A stretch of DNA of 64,000 nucleotides from Gymnodinialimonas ceratoperidinii (GTDB lineage: Bacteria > Pseudomonadota > Alphaproteobacteria > Rhodobacterales > Rhodobacteraceae), in the NCBI RefSeq assembly GCF_019297855.1, contig NZ_CP079194.1, positions 2,281,501 through 2,345,500 on the forward strand, given 5' to 3'. The position numbers and the translations under genes are program-made. Position 1 is the first letter of the stretch. Every line of letters starts with the position of its first letter. The notes beneath the pieces were generated by a model. The model was not told the DNA's origin. It saw only the letters and a program-made list of their open reading frames with translations, and did not search any database. Positions 1 to 11,400 of this stretch are shown piece by piece.

Positions 1-220
1 AAAGGCCCACGGCGTCCAGTTGCACGGCATCCAGAGGCAGCACGGAAATCGCCGGAACCGACGCGTCACTGGCGATATTGGCGTGGGGGCGCGTGATCGT
101 GTCGGAAAGCCAGTCAGGTTCGCCTAGGGGCGGCAGATCCCCGGTCTCGCTGTCTTGCGCGACAGCCACGCTCGCCAGAAGGCAGGCGCCGGCGAAGAGG
201 TTAACGCCGTTAATCCACAT
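1..220 (-). CDS. Secreted or membrane-anchored protein of unknown function, 3' part outside window
   Basis: An open frame runs leftward off the window edge from an ATG at 218-220. It overlaps the last 11 nt of the small gene upstream, which suggests translational coupling. The visible 73 residues begin with a hydrophobic segment (residues about 5-20, ending in an alanine-rich stretch) that looks like a signal peptide with cleavage near AVAQ. A polar, proline-containing region follows (LPPLGEPDW). I do not recognise the family and the C-terminal part is missing, so no function is given. Codon use matches the neighbouring genes, and the coupling supports it being real. Confidence 0.6.
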   Translation of the reverse strand, partial: MWINGVNLFAGACLLASVAVAQDSETGDLPPLGEPDWLSDTITRPHANIASDASVPAISVLPLDAVQLDAVGL

Positions 221-344
221 CCAGATCAACCGGTTGCGTGACCGTCTGCACGTCAGGCTGCATCAGCCCCGAGTAGGCATATCCCACCAGCGCCACCGCG
301 CCGAGAAGAAGTAAAACCAGAACCAAGATGATGATCCGACCCAT
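210..344 (-). CDS. Small single-pass membrane protein, 44 residues
   Basis: This short frame starts with ATG at 342-344 and stops with TAA at 210-212. The N-terminus is a continuous hydrophobic helix (MGRIIILVLVLLLLGAVALV), followed by a short polar tail (QPDVQTVTQPVDLDVD). It is too short for most gene callers. The stop overlaps the start of the next minus-strand gene, so the two are probably co-transcribed. The pair is divergent from aroK, with about 87 bp between starts. The product is probably an inner-membrane protein; function unknown. Confidence 0.6.
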   Translation of the reverse strand: MGRIIILVLVLLLLGAVALVGYAYSGLMQPDVQTVTQPVDLDVD

Positions 345-431
345 TATGTGCCACCTGCCCCTGCGAAATTCCTGCAACCCTCTGTCGGGATGCCATCGGC
401 GTTTGCCGCCGCTTGCGACATCATATAAGCC

Positions 432-1049
432 ATGGACGGCGAGATTTCGCCACTGATCGGGGGATTTTTTTCAGCCATGGGCGAAAGCGTGCCACAGCCT
501 GCGGGAGAACTGGCCAGAAGCGTTGTGCTTATTGGCATGATGGGGGCCGGAAAGACCGCCATCGGGCGTGCGCTTTCGGCCACGCTCGGCGTGCCGATGC
601 GCGACTCGGACGTGGAGATCGTGGAATCCTCGCAGCTGACGATTGCCGAAATATTCGAGCGCTATGGAGAGCCCTTCTTTCGCGAAAAGGAAGGTCAGGT
701 CATCGCGCGGCTGCTGGACGGCCCGCCCTGCATCCTGTCCACCGGCGGCGGCGCATGGCTCTCGCCCGCCAACCGCGAGATGCTTCTTGAGCAGGCCTCC
801 GTGGTCTGGCTGGAGGCTGATCTGCCGCTCTTGTGGTCGCGGGTCAAACACAAGACCCATCGCCCGCTGCTGCACACCGATGACCCGCGCGCCACGCTGG
901 CGGAACTGCTCAAGGCCCGCACGCCCGCATACGCCTTGGCGCCCGACAAGGTGACGGTCCGCCCCGAATGGTCAATCGACGCGACCGCGGACAAGGTGCT
1001 CGAAATCCTCCGCAGTAACGGCACGCTATTGGAGACGACATCCCGATGA
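432..1049 (+). CDS. aroK: Shikimate kinase
   Basis: Phosphorylates shikimate to shikimate 3-phosphate with ATP, a step in chorismate and aromatic amino acid synthesis in the cytoplasm. The P-loop GMMGAGKT lies at residues 35-42, the shikimate-binding region includes DSDVEIVE, and the STGGGAWL motif and the RPLL lid segment are present. The length (205 aa) is slightly above the usual 170-190 because of an N-terminal extension. A second in-frame ATG at 477 would give a 190-aa protein and is an equally plausible start. The last codons overlap the aroB ATG (ATGA, 1046-1049), the coupled aroK-aroB order common in proteobacteria. Confidence 0.93.
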   Translation: MDGEISPLIGGFFSAMGESVPQPAGELARSVVLIGMMGAGKTAIGRALSATLGVPMRDSDVEIVESSQLTIAEIFERYGEPFFREKEGQVIARLLDGPPCILSTGGGAWLSPANREMLLEQASVVWLEADLPLLWSRVKHKTHRPLLHTDDPRATLAELLKARTPAYALAPDKVTVRPEWSIDATADKVLEILRSNGTLLETTSR

Positions 1050-2158
1050 TCGAGACCGTGCCCGTCCATCTGGGCGACCGCTCCTATACCGTCGAAATCG
1101 GCTCGGGCCTGCTTGGTGCCGCCGGTGCGCACATCGCGCCCCTCCTGGCGCGCCCGAAGGTCTGGATCGTCACCGAGGAGACCGTTGCAGCCCTTCACCT
1201 CGCCACCCTTCGCGAGGGGCTCGCCGCAGCCGACCTCGTCTCGGAAGCGCTGGTCCTGCCGCCGGGGGAAAGCACCAAATCCTGGCCGCATCTGCAACGG
1301 ATCGCCGATTGGCTGCTGACCGAACGGGTCGAGCGCAACGATATCGTCATCGCGTTCGGTGGCGGCGTCATCGGAGACCTCGTGGGATTCGCCGCCGCGA
1401 TTCACCGCCGCGGCATCCGCTTCGTGCAGATCCCCACCTCGCTTCTGGCTCAGGTCGACAGTTCCGTCGGCGGCAAGACCGGGATCAACGCGCCGCAGGG
1501 CAAGAACCTCATCGGTGCGTTTCACCAGCCCGCGCTAGTTCTGGCCGATATCGACGTGCTCGGCACCCTTCAGCCGCGCGATTTCCTCGCGGGCTACGGG
1601 GAGGTCTCGAAATACGGGCTGCTCGGTGATGCCACCTTCTTCGAATGGCTCGAGGAAAACGGCCCTGCCATGGCCGCCGGTGACAGCGCACTCCGGCAAG
1701 AGGCCGTGCGCCGCTCGGTGCAGATGAAGGCTGATATCGTGGCCCGCGACGAGACCGAGCAAGGCGACCGCGCGCTACTCAACCTTGGACATACCTTCTG
1801 CCACGCCTTGGAAGCCGCGACCGGCTACTCCGACCGGCTGCTCCACGGCGAAGGTGTCGCAATCGGCTGCGCGCTCGCCTTCGAGCTTTCCGCCCGCCTT
1901 GGCCTCTGCGCGCAAGAGGCGCCGTCTCGCGTGCGCGCTCACCTCGCGGCGATGGGGATGAAGAAGGACCTCCACGACATTCCCGGCGAGTTGCCGAGCG
2001 CAGAGGCCCTCGTCACCCTCATGGGACAGGACAAGAAGGTGGTCGCGGGCCAACTCCGCTTCATTCTCGCCCGCGCGATCGGCGATGCTTTTGTGACCGG
2101 CGATGTGCCCCCGGAAGCCGTCACCACCTTGCTGCAGGACGCCCTCGCCCGACGGTAA
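1046..2158 (+). CDS. aroB: 3-Dehydroquinate synthase
   Basis: Converts DAHP to 3-dehydroquinate, using NAD+ and a divalent metal, in the shikimate pathway. The length (370 aa) is normal. Recognisable motifs are PPGESTKSW, the glycine-rich NAD-binding region GGGVIGDLVGF, PTSLLAQVDSSVGGKTGIN, and the metal-ligand regions GEVSKYG and NLGHTFCHALEAATGY...LHGEGVAIG. It is translationally coupled to aroK. The stop is followed after about 12 nt by a copy of the CTTCATCTT 3' element. Confidence 0.95.
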   Translation: MIETVPVHLGDRSYTVEIGSGLLGAAGAHIAPLLARPKVWIVTEETVAALHLATLREGLAAADLVSEALVLPPGESTKSWPHLQRIADWLLTERVERNDIVIAFGGGVIGDLVGFAAAIHRRGIRFVQIPTSLLAQVDSSVGGKTGINAPQGKNLIGAFHQPALVLADIDVLGTLQPRDFLAGYGEVSKYGLLGDATFFEWLEENGPAMAAGDSALRQEAVRRSVQMKADIVARDETEQGDRALLNLGHTFCHALEAATGYSDRLLHGEGVAIGCALAFELSARLGLCAQEAPSRVRAHLAAMGMKKDLHDIPGELPSAEALVTLMGQDKKVVAGQLRFILARAIGDAFVTGDVPPEAVTTLLQDALARR

Positions 2159-2169
2159 AACGCGGCTCC

Positions 2170-2196
2170 TGCTTCATCTTGGCCAATACAACTCAT
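2170..2196 (+). repeat. CTTCAYCTT 3'-end element, copy 1
   Basis: Directly downstream of the aroB stop. It contains CTTCATCTTGGCCAATACAA, close to copies at 20724, 42364 (minus) and 53135. This copy lacks the G-rich hairpin part seen in copies 2 and 3. Confidence 0.5.
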
Positions 2197-2309
2197 CCCG
2201 ACGCGCCTACACGCGGGTCCGTCTGCGGCAGACACGTCAATGTCGCAATCAGACTTGCCGGGCCATGCCCCCTGCCCTCAGATGGCCGAGATCAACAGGA
2301 GGCCTTGCC

Positions 2310-4721
2310 ATGAAATCCCATACCCATGTCTGCATCATCGGCGGTGGCGTCGTCGGCTGCTCGGTGGCCTACCACCTGACCAAGCTTGGCTGGTCGGACG
2401 TCACCCTGCTGGAGCGCTCCGAGCTCACCTCCGGCTCCACCTGGCACGCGGCGGGGGGCTTTCACACGCTCAACGGCGACACCAACATGGCGGCGCTTCA
2501 GGGCTACACGATCCGCCTCTATCGCGAGTTGGAGGAGCTGACGGGGCTTTCCTGCGGCCTGCACCACGTGGGTGGTGTCACCCTTGCCGACACGCCCGAA
2601 CGGCTGGACATGCTGAAGGCCGAGCGCGCCAAGCACCGGTTCATGGGGTTGGAGACGGAAATTGTCTCACCAGAGGAGATCGCGAAGCTCGCGCCGATCA
2701 CCAATATCGACGGCATCCTCGGCGGGCTCTACGACCCGCTCGACGGGCATCTGGACCCCTCCGGGACGACCTATGCATATGCCAAGGCCGCGCGCATGGG
2801 CGGGGCGGAAATCCATACCCATACCAAGGTTTTGGAAACCAACGCTCGTGTGGATGGATCGTGGGAGATCGTGACTGACAAGGGCACGCTGATCGCGGAG
2901 CACCTGATCAACGCGGCGGGGCTTTGGGCGCGTGAAGTGGCGGCCATGGCGGGCTGCTACCTGCCGCTGCACCCGATGGAGCACCAGTATCTCGTCACCG
3001 AGGAGACGCCCGAGATCTACGAGCGCGACAGCGAGCATCCCCACGTCATGGATCCGGCGGGCGAAAGCTACCTGCGACAGGAAGGACGCGGGCTCTGCAT
3101 CGGCTTCTACGAGAAGCCCTGCCGCCCCTGGTCCGTCGATGGCACGCCGTGGGATTTCGGCCATGAGTTGCTGCCCGATGACTTCGACAAGATCGAGGAT
3201 TCCATCGCCTTCGCCTTCCGCAGGTTCCCGGTGCTGGAGCGCGCCGGCATCAAGTCCGTCGTCCACGGCCCCTTCACCTTCGCCCCCGACGGCAACCCCC
3301 TCGTCGGTCCGGTGCCGGGCCTGCGCAACTACTGGTCGGCCTGCGGCGTCATGGCGGGCTTCAGCCAGGGCGGCGGCGTCGGCTTGTCGCTGGCGCAATG
3401 GATGGTCGAGGGCGAGGCCGAGCGTGACGTCATGGCGATGGACGTCGCCCGCTTCGGCCGCATCCTGACCCCGGCCTACACGCTGCCCAAGGTTGTCGAG
3501 AATTACCAGACGCGCTTCTCGGTGGTCTATCCGAACGAGGAACTCCCCGCCGCACGTCCCTTCCGCACCACGCCGATGTACGACGCCTTCGATGCCATGG
3601 GCGCGGTCTGGGGCCAGCAATTCGGGCTGGAGGTGCCCAATTACTTTGCCGAAGGCGACGAGCCGCGCTACGAGGTGCCCTCCTTCCGCCGCTCAAATGC
3701 TTGGGAGGCGACGGCACGCGAGGTGAAGGCGGTGCGTGAGGCCGTGGGCATCAACGAGGTGCAGAACTTCGGCAAATACGAAGTCACCGGCCCCGGCGCG
3801 CGGGCGTGGCTCGACCGGATCATGGCAGGCCGCATTCCCGCCCCCGGGCGTCTCGCCCTCACCCCGATGCTCTCACCCAAGGGCCGGATCATTGGCGACT
3901 TCACCGTCTCCTGCCTTGCCGAGGATCGCTTCCAGCTGACCGGGTCCTACGGGGCGCAGGACTACCACATGCGCTGGTTCGAGCAGAACGCGGCGGATGA
4001 GGGCGTGAGCCTGACCAACGTCTCGGACCGCCGCACCGGGTTTCAGATCGCGGGGCCCAACGCCCGCGACGTGCTACAGGCTGTCACCCGCCTCGATGTG
4101 AGCGACATGAAGTTCATGGATGTGCGCGAGCTTCCCATCGGCTTTTCCACCGCCATCGTGCAGCGGGTCAGCTATACAGGCGATCTCGGTTACGAGATCT
4201 ACGTCGACGCGATGGAGCAGCGCGCCCTGTGGGAGGTGCTCTGGACCGCGGGACAGCATTTCGGGATGCGGCCTTTCGGGATGCGCGCGATGATGTCGCT
4301 CAGGCTCGACAAGTTCTTCGGGTCGTGGATGCGGGAATTCTCGCCTGATTATACCCCGGCGGAAACCGGGCTGGACCGCTTCATCTCGTGGAAAAAGAAC
4401 GTGGATTTCATCGGACGCGCCGCGGCGGAAGCCGACCGGGCCTCACCGCCCGACCGCGTACTTGCGGCCTTCGAGGTCGATGCAGATGACGCCGACGTGG
4501 TGGCCTACGAGCCGATTTCCATCGACGGAGAGGTCGTGGGTTTCTGCACCTCCGGCGGCTATTCCCACACCACGTCAAAATCCATCGCGCTCGGTTTCGT
4601 GCCGCGCGACAAGGCGACCGACGGGCTGGAGGTCGAGATCGAGATCCTCGGCCACATGCGCCCCGCCCGTCTGATCACCACGCCGATCTATGATGCGGAC
4701 AACACCCGGATGCGCGGATGA
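2310..4721 (+). CDS. Dimethylglycine/sarcosine dehydrogenase-type FAD enzyme with GcvT-like C-terminal domain
   Basis: The enzyme has two parts. An N-terminal FAD oxidoreductase (DAO family; dinucleotide motif IIGGGVVGCS at residues 9-18) carries the STWHAAG motif. His46 in that motif matches the histidine that binds FAD covalently in dimethylglycine dehydrogenases. A C-terminal folate-binding aminomethyltransferase (GcvT-like) domain begins near residue 400. Oxidative N-demethylation of dimethylglycine or sarcosine with transfer of the one-carbon unit to tetrahydrofolate is the likely reaction, in glycine-betaine/choline catabolism; the exact substrate cannot be read from sequence. The start at 2310 is chosen over upstream in-frame codons because CAGGAGG sits 7 nt before it. 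The 803-aa length is typical. The stop overlaps the next start (ATGA). Confidence 0.85.
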   Translation: MKSHTHVCIIGGGVVGCSVAYHLTKLGWSDVTLLERSELTSGSTWHAAGGFHTLNGDTNMAALQGYTIRLYRELEELTGLSCGLHHVGGVTLADTPERLDMLKAERAKHRFMGLETEIVSPEEIAKLAPITNIDGILGGLYDPLDGHLDPSGTTYAYAKAARMGGAEIHTHTKVLETNARVDGSWEIVTDKGTLIAEHLINAAGLWAREVAAMAGCYLPLHPMEHQYLVTEETPEIYERDSEHPHVMDPAGESYLRQEGRGLCIGFYEKPCRPWSVDGTPWDFGHELLPDDFDKIEDSIAFAFRRFPVLERAGIKSVVHGPFTFAPDGNPLVGPVPGLRNYWSACGVMAGFSQGGGVGLSLAQWMVEGEAERDVMAMDVARFGRILTPAYTLPKVVENYQTRFSVVYPNEELPAARPFRTTPMYDAFDAMGAVWGQQFGLEVPNYFAEGDEPRYEVPSFRRSNAWEATAREVKAVREAVGINEVQNFGKYEVTGPGARAWLDRIMAGRIPAPGRLALTPMLSPKGRIIGDFTVSCLAEDRFQLTGSYGAQDYHMRWFEQNAADEGVSLTNVSDRRTGFQIAGPNARDVLQAVTRLDVSDMKFMDVRELPIGFSTAIVQRVSYTGDLGYEIYVDAMEQRALWEVLWTAGQHFGMRPFGMRAMMSLRLDKFFGSWMREFSPDYTPAETGLDRFISWKKNVDFIGRAAAEADRASPPDRVLAAFEVDADDADVVAYEPISIDGEVVGFCTSGGYSHTTSKSIALGFVPRDKATDGLEVEIEILGHMRPARLITTPIYDADNTRMRG

Positions 4722-5296
4722 GTGGTTTGATCATCCTGCTTGCGGCCGGCAGTTCCACCCGGATGCGGGGCGGCGACAAGCTGATGGAGAACGTGGAGGA
4801 CAAGCCGCTGCTGCGCCTGATGGCAGAGCGCTGCGTGAAGGCAGGCGACACGCGTGTGGTTCTTGGGCCCGACCAGCCCGACCGGCGCGCCGCCTTGGAA
4901 GGGGTCGATGTCGATATTGTCGAGGCTACGGACGACGATGGCATGGCCGCCTCGATCCGCGCAGGTGTGTCCGGGGTGAAGAACCGTCCCGTGATGATCG
5001 CGCTCGCCGACATGCCCGAGATAACGGCGGGCGATCTGCATCTTCTGCTCGGCCTACACGCGCAGGGCGTCGCCCCTATCGTGCGCGCCGCGAGCGCTGA
5101 TGGCACACCGGGGCAGCCCGTCGTCTTCGCGGCGAAATATCTCAAGATGCTAGAGAAGCTGGAAGGCGATGAGGGCGCGCGCTCGATCCTTGCCGCTCAC
5201 GCCCATAACGTGGCGCTGATCCCGCTCAAGGACGCGCGCGCCACCGTGGATCTCGACACGCCCGAGGCCTGGGCCGCTTGGCGGGCGCAACGCTAG
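4718..5296 (+). CDS. MobA-like NTP transferase family protein
   Basis: This is a 192-aa cytidylyl- or guanylyltransferase-like protein with the signature LAAGSSTRMRGGDKLM at residues 8-23. It also has the ALADMPEI metal-binding segment and a GQPVVFAAKYL substrate segment, typical of the MocA/MobA group that attaches nucleotides to molybdopterin. Coupling to the flavoenzyme (ATGA overlap at 4718-4721) is notable, because that enzyme uses FAD rather than molybdenum. The specific substrate is uncertain; molybdenum cofactor cytidylyltransferase is the nearest guess. Confidence 0.75.
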   Translation: MSGLIILLAAGSSTRMRGGDKLMENVEDKPLLRLMAERCVKAGDTRVVLGPDQPDRRAALEGVDVDIVEATDDDGMAASIRAGVSGVKNRPVMIALADMPEITAGDLHLLLGLHAQGVAPIVRAASADGTPGQPVVFAAKYLKMLEKLEGDEGARSILAAHAHNVALIPLKDARATVDLDTPEAWAAWRAQR

Positions 5297-5314
5297 CTGC
5301 GCCGCTTCCAGCAA

Positions 5315-5347
5315 GAAAAAAACGGACGACCTCAGCCCCTGAGGTCG
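5315..5347 (-). terminator. Rho-independent terminator for the RTX gene
   Basis: The stem CGACCTCAG/CTGAGGTCG (5327-5347, loop CCC) is followed on the minus strand by a run of seven T (plus-strand A run at 5316-5322). This orientation fits termination of the minus-strand RTX gene that ends at 5479. Confidence 0.8.
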
Positions 5348-5478
5348 CCCGCGATACTCGTTACTGACACTGTCTTGGTACTCACGATGGAGCGCGCAAC
5401 ACACACGCGCGCCCCATGATGGCTGCAGTTTCGGCAGGACCGCGCGCGGTGCGAGCGACGCGCGGCCCCTCAGGCCCG

Positions 5479-8400
5479 TCAGAGACGCAACAATTTTGCC
5501 TCATGAGCCTTTAGCGAGCGGCGCGCGGCCGCGTAGTCGGTCAAGCCACCTTCGGTCGCCAGCTCGGGGAACAGCGCGATGATCTCGTCGCGTGTCGCCT
5601 CGCCCATCGCGCCCAGTGACTGATCGCCGGGTTGGAAGCTCTCCGTCCAGGCGCCGTCCGAGAGCACCACTTCATGACGGTCGAACATGAAGTGGATGTA
5701 GGTCGTGCGCATCGTCTCCATGACGCTCACGCCTTGCTTGCCCACCAGATGCTTGGCGGCGACGAGAACCTCGCTCTCCTCGAAGTAGAGTTGCGGTGTC
5801 TCGCCGGTGACCAGCACGCGGTGTTGCGGGCTGACCAGCATGTCCCGCTCGGGCAGGTTGCGTCCAAGCGATCCGGCTTTGATCAGGATCGGCTTGAGGT
5901 TGTTGCCTTCCGCCAGTTCCTGCCGGTTCAAGGTCCGGTTGCCGGTCCAACGGATCTCCTGGATGCCGTTGTCGCGGGTGATGACCTTGTCGCCTTCGCG
6001 CAGGCCTTCCACGGGGACTTCGCCCCGAGGTGTGGCGATCATCGTGCCCGGCGTGAAGCAGGGAATGACGTTCTCGATTTCCTTGAACTCGAGCCGGCCC
6101 GCCTCTTCGGTCTGGGTGTTGTCGGTGTAGAAGATCACCGTGCCCGATTCACCCGGCGTGCCGAGCGGATCGATGCTGTCCTCGTAGACCACCTTGAGCG
6201 AGCCCGCCCCGGTCAGGTCGAGCGTGTCGACATCGCCGTCGCCGGGATCTTCGCCGCCGACAATGGTATCGCCCGCGCCTTCGACATAGTCGCCCGAGCC
6301 GTTGGGATCGGTGAAGGTGCCCACGTTGAAGACATCGTCTCCGAGACCACCGTCGAGGCTGTCCGCCCCCTGCCCGCCGATGATCACGTCTTCGCCGTCG
6401 CCACCCATGATGGTGTCGTCGTCGATGCCACCGTCCAGCGTGTCGTCGCCGGTGCCGCCATCGATCAGGTCGTTGTCGTCCTCACCGTTGACCACGTCGT
6501 CACCGGCGCCGGCGTTGATCGTGTCGTCACCGTTGTCGAGGATGGGATCAGGATGGAAGCCCTCGTTCGGCTCATCGATGAAGTTCACCGCCGGGATGCC
6601 GGTGCCACCGTCGATGGTGTCGTCACCATCGCCCGCATTGATCAGGTCATCGCCCTCGCCGCCGGTGATGCTATCGTCGCCCGCGCCCGTGGTGATGGTG
6701 TCCCGATCGGAGCCGCCGTCGACCACGTTGTCCCCGTCTCCGGCATCGATCAGATCGGCGTCGTCGCCCGAGTTAATCGTGTCGTCTCCGGCACCGGTGG
6801 TGATGGTGTCCTTGTTGTTGTCGGGATCGGGGTCGGGTGCGACGACGTCGAAGCCGGTCCCGGGCGTGCCGATCGGCGTGCCGAGGTCAGGGAAGAACGA
6901 GCCTGGATTGTCCGAGTTGATCTCGTTGTTGCCATCCATGTCGGTGATGCTGTCAGCGCCGCTGGAGCCGGTGATGGTGTCGTCGCCTTCACCGCCATCG
7001 ATGGTGTCGTCGCCCGAGCCGCCGGTGAGGCTGTCGTCACCTGCACCACCGCTCAGATCGTCATCACCCTTGCCACCGGTGACCGAGTCTTTGCCCGCGC
7101 CGCCCGAGACGGTGTCATCGCCATCTTCGCCCCGCACGGTGTCGTCGCCCTCGCCGCCCATGACGATATCATCGCCATTGCCGCCGCGGATGCTGTCGTC
7201 GTCGGCGCCACCGTCCACGGTGTCGTTGCCTTCGCCAGCGTTGATGGTGTCATCACCGCCATTGCCACGGATGCTGTCGTTGTCGCCGTCGGTGCCGTCG
7301 ATCTGGTCACCGCCGCCATCGGTGGGCGCGTTGGCGTCGTCGTAGCCGGGGTTCATGACCTCGCCGAACTCCTCACCGTCGACCACCATGTCGGGGGCCT
7401 TCGGCGGCAGCATCAGGTTCTCGATCTCCTTGAAGGTCACGGGAACCCACTCGGCCTCGTCGTTTTTCACTTCCACAGTACCCGAGGTGCTGTCGCCGTC
7501 GGCGTCGACGGTTTCCACGAGGTTGCGGTAGGAGACGAAGCCGGTGAGGTCGAGGGTATCGACATCGGTGCCGAAGGTGCTGCCGTCGACGTAGATCGCG
7601 GTGTCATTGTCACCGTTCTCGTCCACTTCGTATTGGTCGATCACGATGCTGTCGGCATCTCCGCCACCGATGATGCTGTCGCCCGCGCCGCCGATGATCG
7701 TGTCATCGCCCGCATTGCCTTCCAGCGTATCGGAGCCGCGACCGCCCGAGATCAGGTCATTGTCGTTGTTGCCCTGGATGAAGTCCTGGCCGTGGCCGCC
7801 TTCGATCTCGTCATCGCCCTGACCGCCGAGGATGCTGTCGTCATCCACGCCGCCGTCGATGGTGTCATCGCCGGTGCCGCCCAGGATTGTGTCATTGTCA
7901 TCCTGACCGAAGATCAGGTCATTGCCCTGACCGCCCTCAATGTAATCGTCGCCATTGTTGTCGACGGGATCGGGACCGATGGGCGAATTGAAACCGTCAT
8001 CCGCCACGTTCAGGACGTCCGGCGCCGTGCTGTCGAGCCCGCCGTAGATGGTGTCGTCGCCGCCACCACCAAGGATCGAGTCCGAGCCTTCGCCGCCGAT
8101 GATGGAGTCGTTGTCCGCACCACCGTCGATGGTATCGGCGTCGATGCCGCCGTCGATGACGTCCTCACCGGTGCCGCCGAAGATCATGTCGGCGTCGTCA
8201 CCGGTCGAGATCGTGTCGTCACCAGCCCCGCCGTCGACGGTGTCCTTGTCGTCGTCGGGATCGGCATCGCCGGGCGCGCCGACGATGAAGGGCGGGATGT
8301 CGGGCGTTGCCAGATCCGTCGCCGGGTCCGAACCGCCGGTGTTGATGACATCGTCGCCGTCCCCGCCGACCACGTCATCCGAGCCGTCACCACCTGTGAT

Positions 8401-11400
8401 GGTGTCATCGCCGGTGCCGCCTTCGATGGAATCGTCTCCGTCACCCCCGTCGAGGGTGTCGTCGCCGCCTTCGCCTTTCAGCGTGTCGTCGCCGTCGTCG
8501 CCGCTCAGGTCGTCGCCATCGTCCGATGCGCCGCCCATGATGCTGTCATCGCCGGTGCCGCCCGAAACGGTGTCAGAGCCTTGGCCCGCGTTGATCGTGT
8601 CGTCACCGCCGTTGCCTTCGATCACGTCGTCATCGCCGTCGTCGCCATCGATCTGGTCGCCGCCGCCATCTGTCGGATCGTTCGCATCGTCATAGCCCGG
8701 GCCCATGTCCTCGGCGAAGTCTTCGCCGTCAACGATGCCGTCGGGCGGCGTGGGATCCGCGCCCACTTCAATGGTGTGCACGGCGCTGTCGCTGCCGCCC
8801 ATGCCGTCCGAGATCGTGTAGGACACCGTCGCCGTGCCCTCGAACCCGTCCGCGGGCTTGAAGGTGTAGACGCCGTTGCTCACCTCGGTCAGCGAGCCTT
8901 GGCTCGGCGGAACCGTTGCGCTGGTCACGGTCAGGCTGTCGCCGTCCACGTCGCTGTCATTGGCCAGCAGGTTGATCTGGACCTCGGTCTCGAAATCGGT
9001 GGAGTCGGAGTCGTTCACCGCGTCCGGATCATCGTTGACCGGTGCCACGGTGAAGGTGATCGTCGCCGTGTCGAAGTTCCCGTTCCCGTCAGAGACCGTG
9101 TAGGTCACACTGTCAGGCCCGTTGTAGTTCTCATCAGGCTCATAGGTATAGGTGCCGTCACCGTTGTCGGTCAGCGTGCCGTTCGCCGGATCGGAGATCT
9201 CGGTGATCGTCAGCGTATCGCCGTCCGGATCGCTATCGTTGGACAGCGGGTTGAAGGTGACGGACTCGTCCTCGTCCACCGGGATGTTATCATCCACCGC
9301 GTCGGGATCGGCGTTGTACTCAGGCGGCAGAATAAGGTTCTCGATCTCGGCGAAGGTCACATCGACCCAATCGCCATCGCCGTTCTCCACCTCGACAGAG
9401 CCGGACGTGGAGTCGCCATCCGGGTCAACGGTCTCGCTCAGATTGCGGTAGGACACGAAATCGGTGAGGTCGAGCGTATCGTTGTCGGTGCCCTCGGTGG
9501 AGCCGTCGACGTCGATCGCGCCGGTCTTGGTGCCTGCGCCGTCGATCTCATCGGCGTCGACCACGATCTTGTCGTCGCCGGAGCCGCCCACGACAGTGTC
9601 GCCCGCGCCAGCCACGATGCTGTCATCGCCGCCTTCGCCATAGAGGTTGTCATCCCCTTCACCGCCGATCAGCGTGTCGTCTCCGCCGCCCTGCGCCGGA
9701 CCGGAGGGTGGGATCGTCGGATCATATTCCTTGAAGAAATAATCGTACTTCAGCTCTTCCGTGCCGGAGCCGGTGTTGAGCGTCGGGCCGGGATCGGGCA
9801 GCGGACCATTGCTGTTGCCGTCGACGGCATAGAACTGCGTCTCTTCCGTGCCGCCCTTGATCGACACGCCCAGAACCGGGTCGAGCCCTTCGAGCGCCGG
9901 GTCGGACGCCGTCACGAATGCCAGCATCTGGTCGTAGTAATCATCCAGATCGTTGCTGATGAACTTGTCAGAGCCTTCATCCGGGAAACCGTCGACCTTC
10001 ACGGCCACGTCGTAGGTGCCGTCGTTGTCGGTGTCGAAGTAGAACACGACGTTGGAGATATCCTGCGGCCAATCGGGGAAGCGGTCGCCTCCGGTAACTT
10101 GGTCTCCGTTGTCGCCGTAGATCGTGTCGTCGCCAACGCTGCCGAGCAGGCTGTCGTCGCCGAAGGGCACTTCTTCGCCCTCGGGCGCGTCGAAGTAGAC
10201 GTCCGTGACGTTGATGCCGCTGTCGTTGTAGCCGTCCTGGCTGTGGTCAATGACGATGCGATCGACTGGGCCCGGGATCGTAACCAGCACCGAGTAGTAG
10301 TCGGAATCGTCGTCCTTGTAGCCACCGTCGGAATCCGCGGTGTCCACGCCGGCCACGCCGTCGGTATCCAGCAGCGTCAGCTCCTTGCCGCCTTCCAGCT
10401 GGAATTCGACCGGCTCGCCATCAAGATAGGCGGTGAATTTCACCACGCCGTCGCCGTCGATGTCGTTGACGCGGAACGAGACGTTCTGGACCGGGTCCGA
10501 AAACTCGAGCTGATAGGCCTCGCGGTCGCCCTTGTACTCGGCCTCGCTCGACAGCGAGCTGTATTCATCGACGTCGGATCCATCATCCATGATGTCATCG
10601 ACGTGCTGCTTGTTGTCGGCGAATTCGCTGTCAACGGAACCGTCAGCCATCACGATCGAGAAGGCCACGTCGACGTTGCCGGTGTTCTGGGTGAAACCGG
10701 TGATCGGATCGCCGTCCTCGATGGCGCCCGGCCCGTTGGGATCGGGCGCCTTGTCCCACTCGAAGCTCTCGCGCACCATGGAGACAGGGGCGCCGGCCGT
10801 GCCGTCGCCGATGATCAGATCATCGCCCTGATCTCCGGAGATCGTGTCGTCGTCCGCGCCGCCGAAGACCGTGTCGTCGCCGAGGCCCGCGTGGATGTTG
10901 TCATCGCCGCCATTGCCCATGATCACGTCGTCGAGCCCGTCGTCGCCGTCGATCATGTCGCCGCCATTGTCGGTCGGTGCGTTGGCGTCGTCGTAACCCG
11001 GCATCATGACCTCGCCGAATTCCTCGCCGTCGACGATGCCGTCCGGACCGTCAGGGCCCGATGCGCCGCCCTCGGTCGTGTAGAGCGCGACGTAATCGAT
11101 CTTGCCCTGGAATTCCTTGTCGTATTCACCGTCTTCGGACTCGCGCGCGCCGAAGGTGAATTCCTCGTCGTCGTTGTCGGTCAGATCGAAGGTCAGGCCC
11201 GACTCTTCGACCGTGATCGTCTCGGTCGTGCCCGCGGTCACGTTCGACACCGTCAGAGTCGCGCCCGTGGCCACGTCGAAGCTGTACTTCACGTTGACCA
11301 CATCGCCGGGGCAGAAGAATTCCTTGCTGGTCGAGAGTTCGACCTCGGCGTCGCCCTTGTTCGTATTGTGGTAGGCTTCGACCTCGCCGTATTTCGTGAC

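Noticed and set aside
2159..2309. Glycine or other riboswitch before the dimethylglycine dehydrogenase-like gene
   Set aside because: The 150-bp leader is too short for a tandem glycine aptamer and shows no conserved aptamer core; it holds a copy of the CTTCATCTT element instead.
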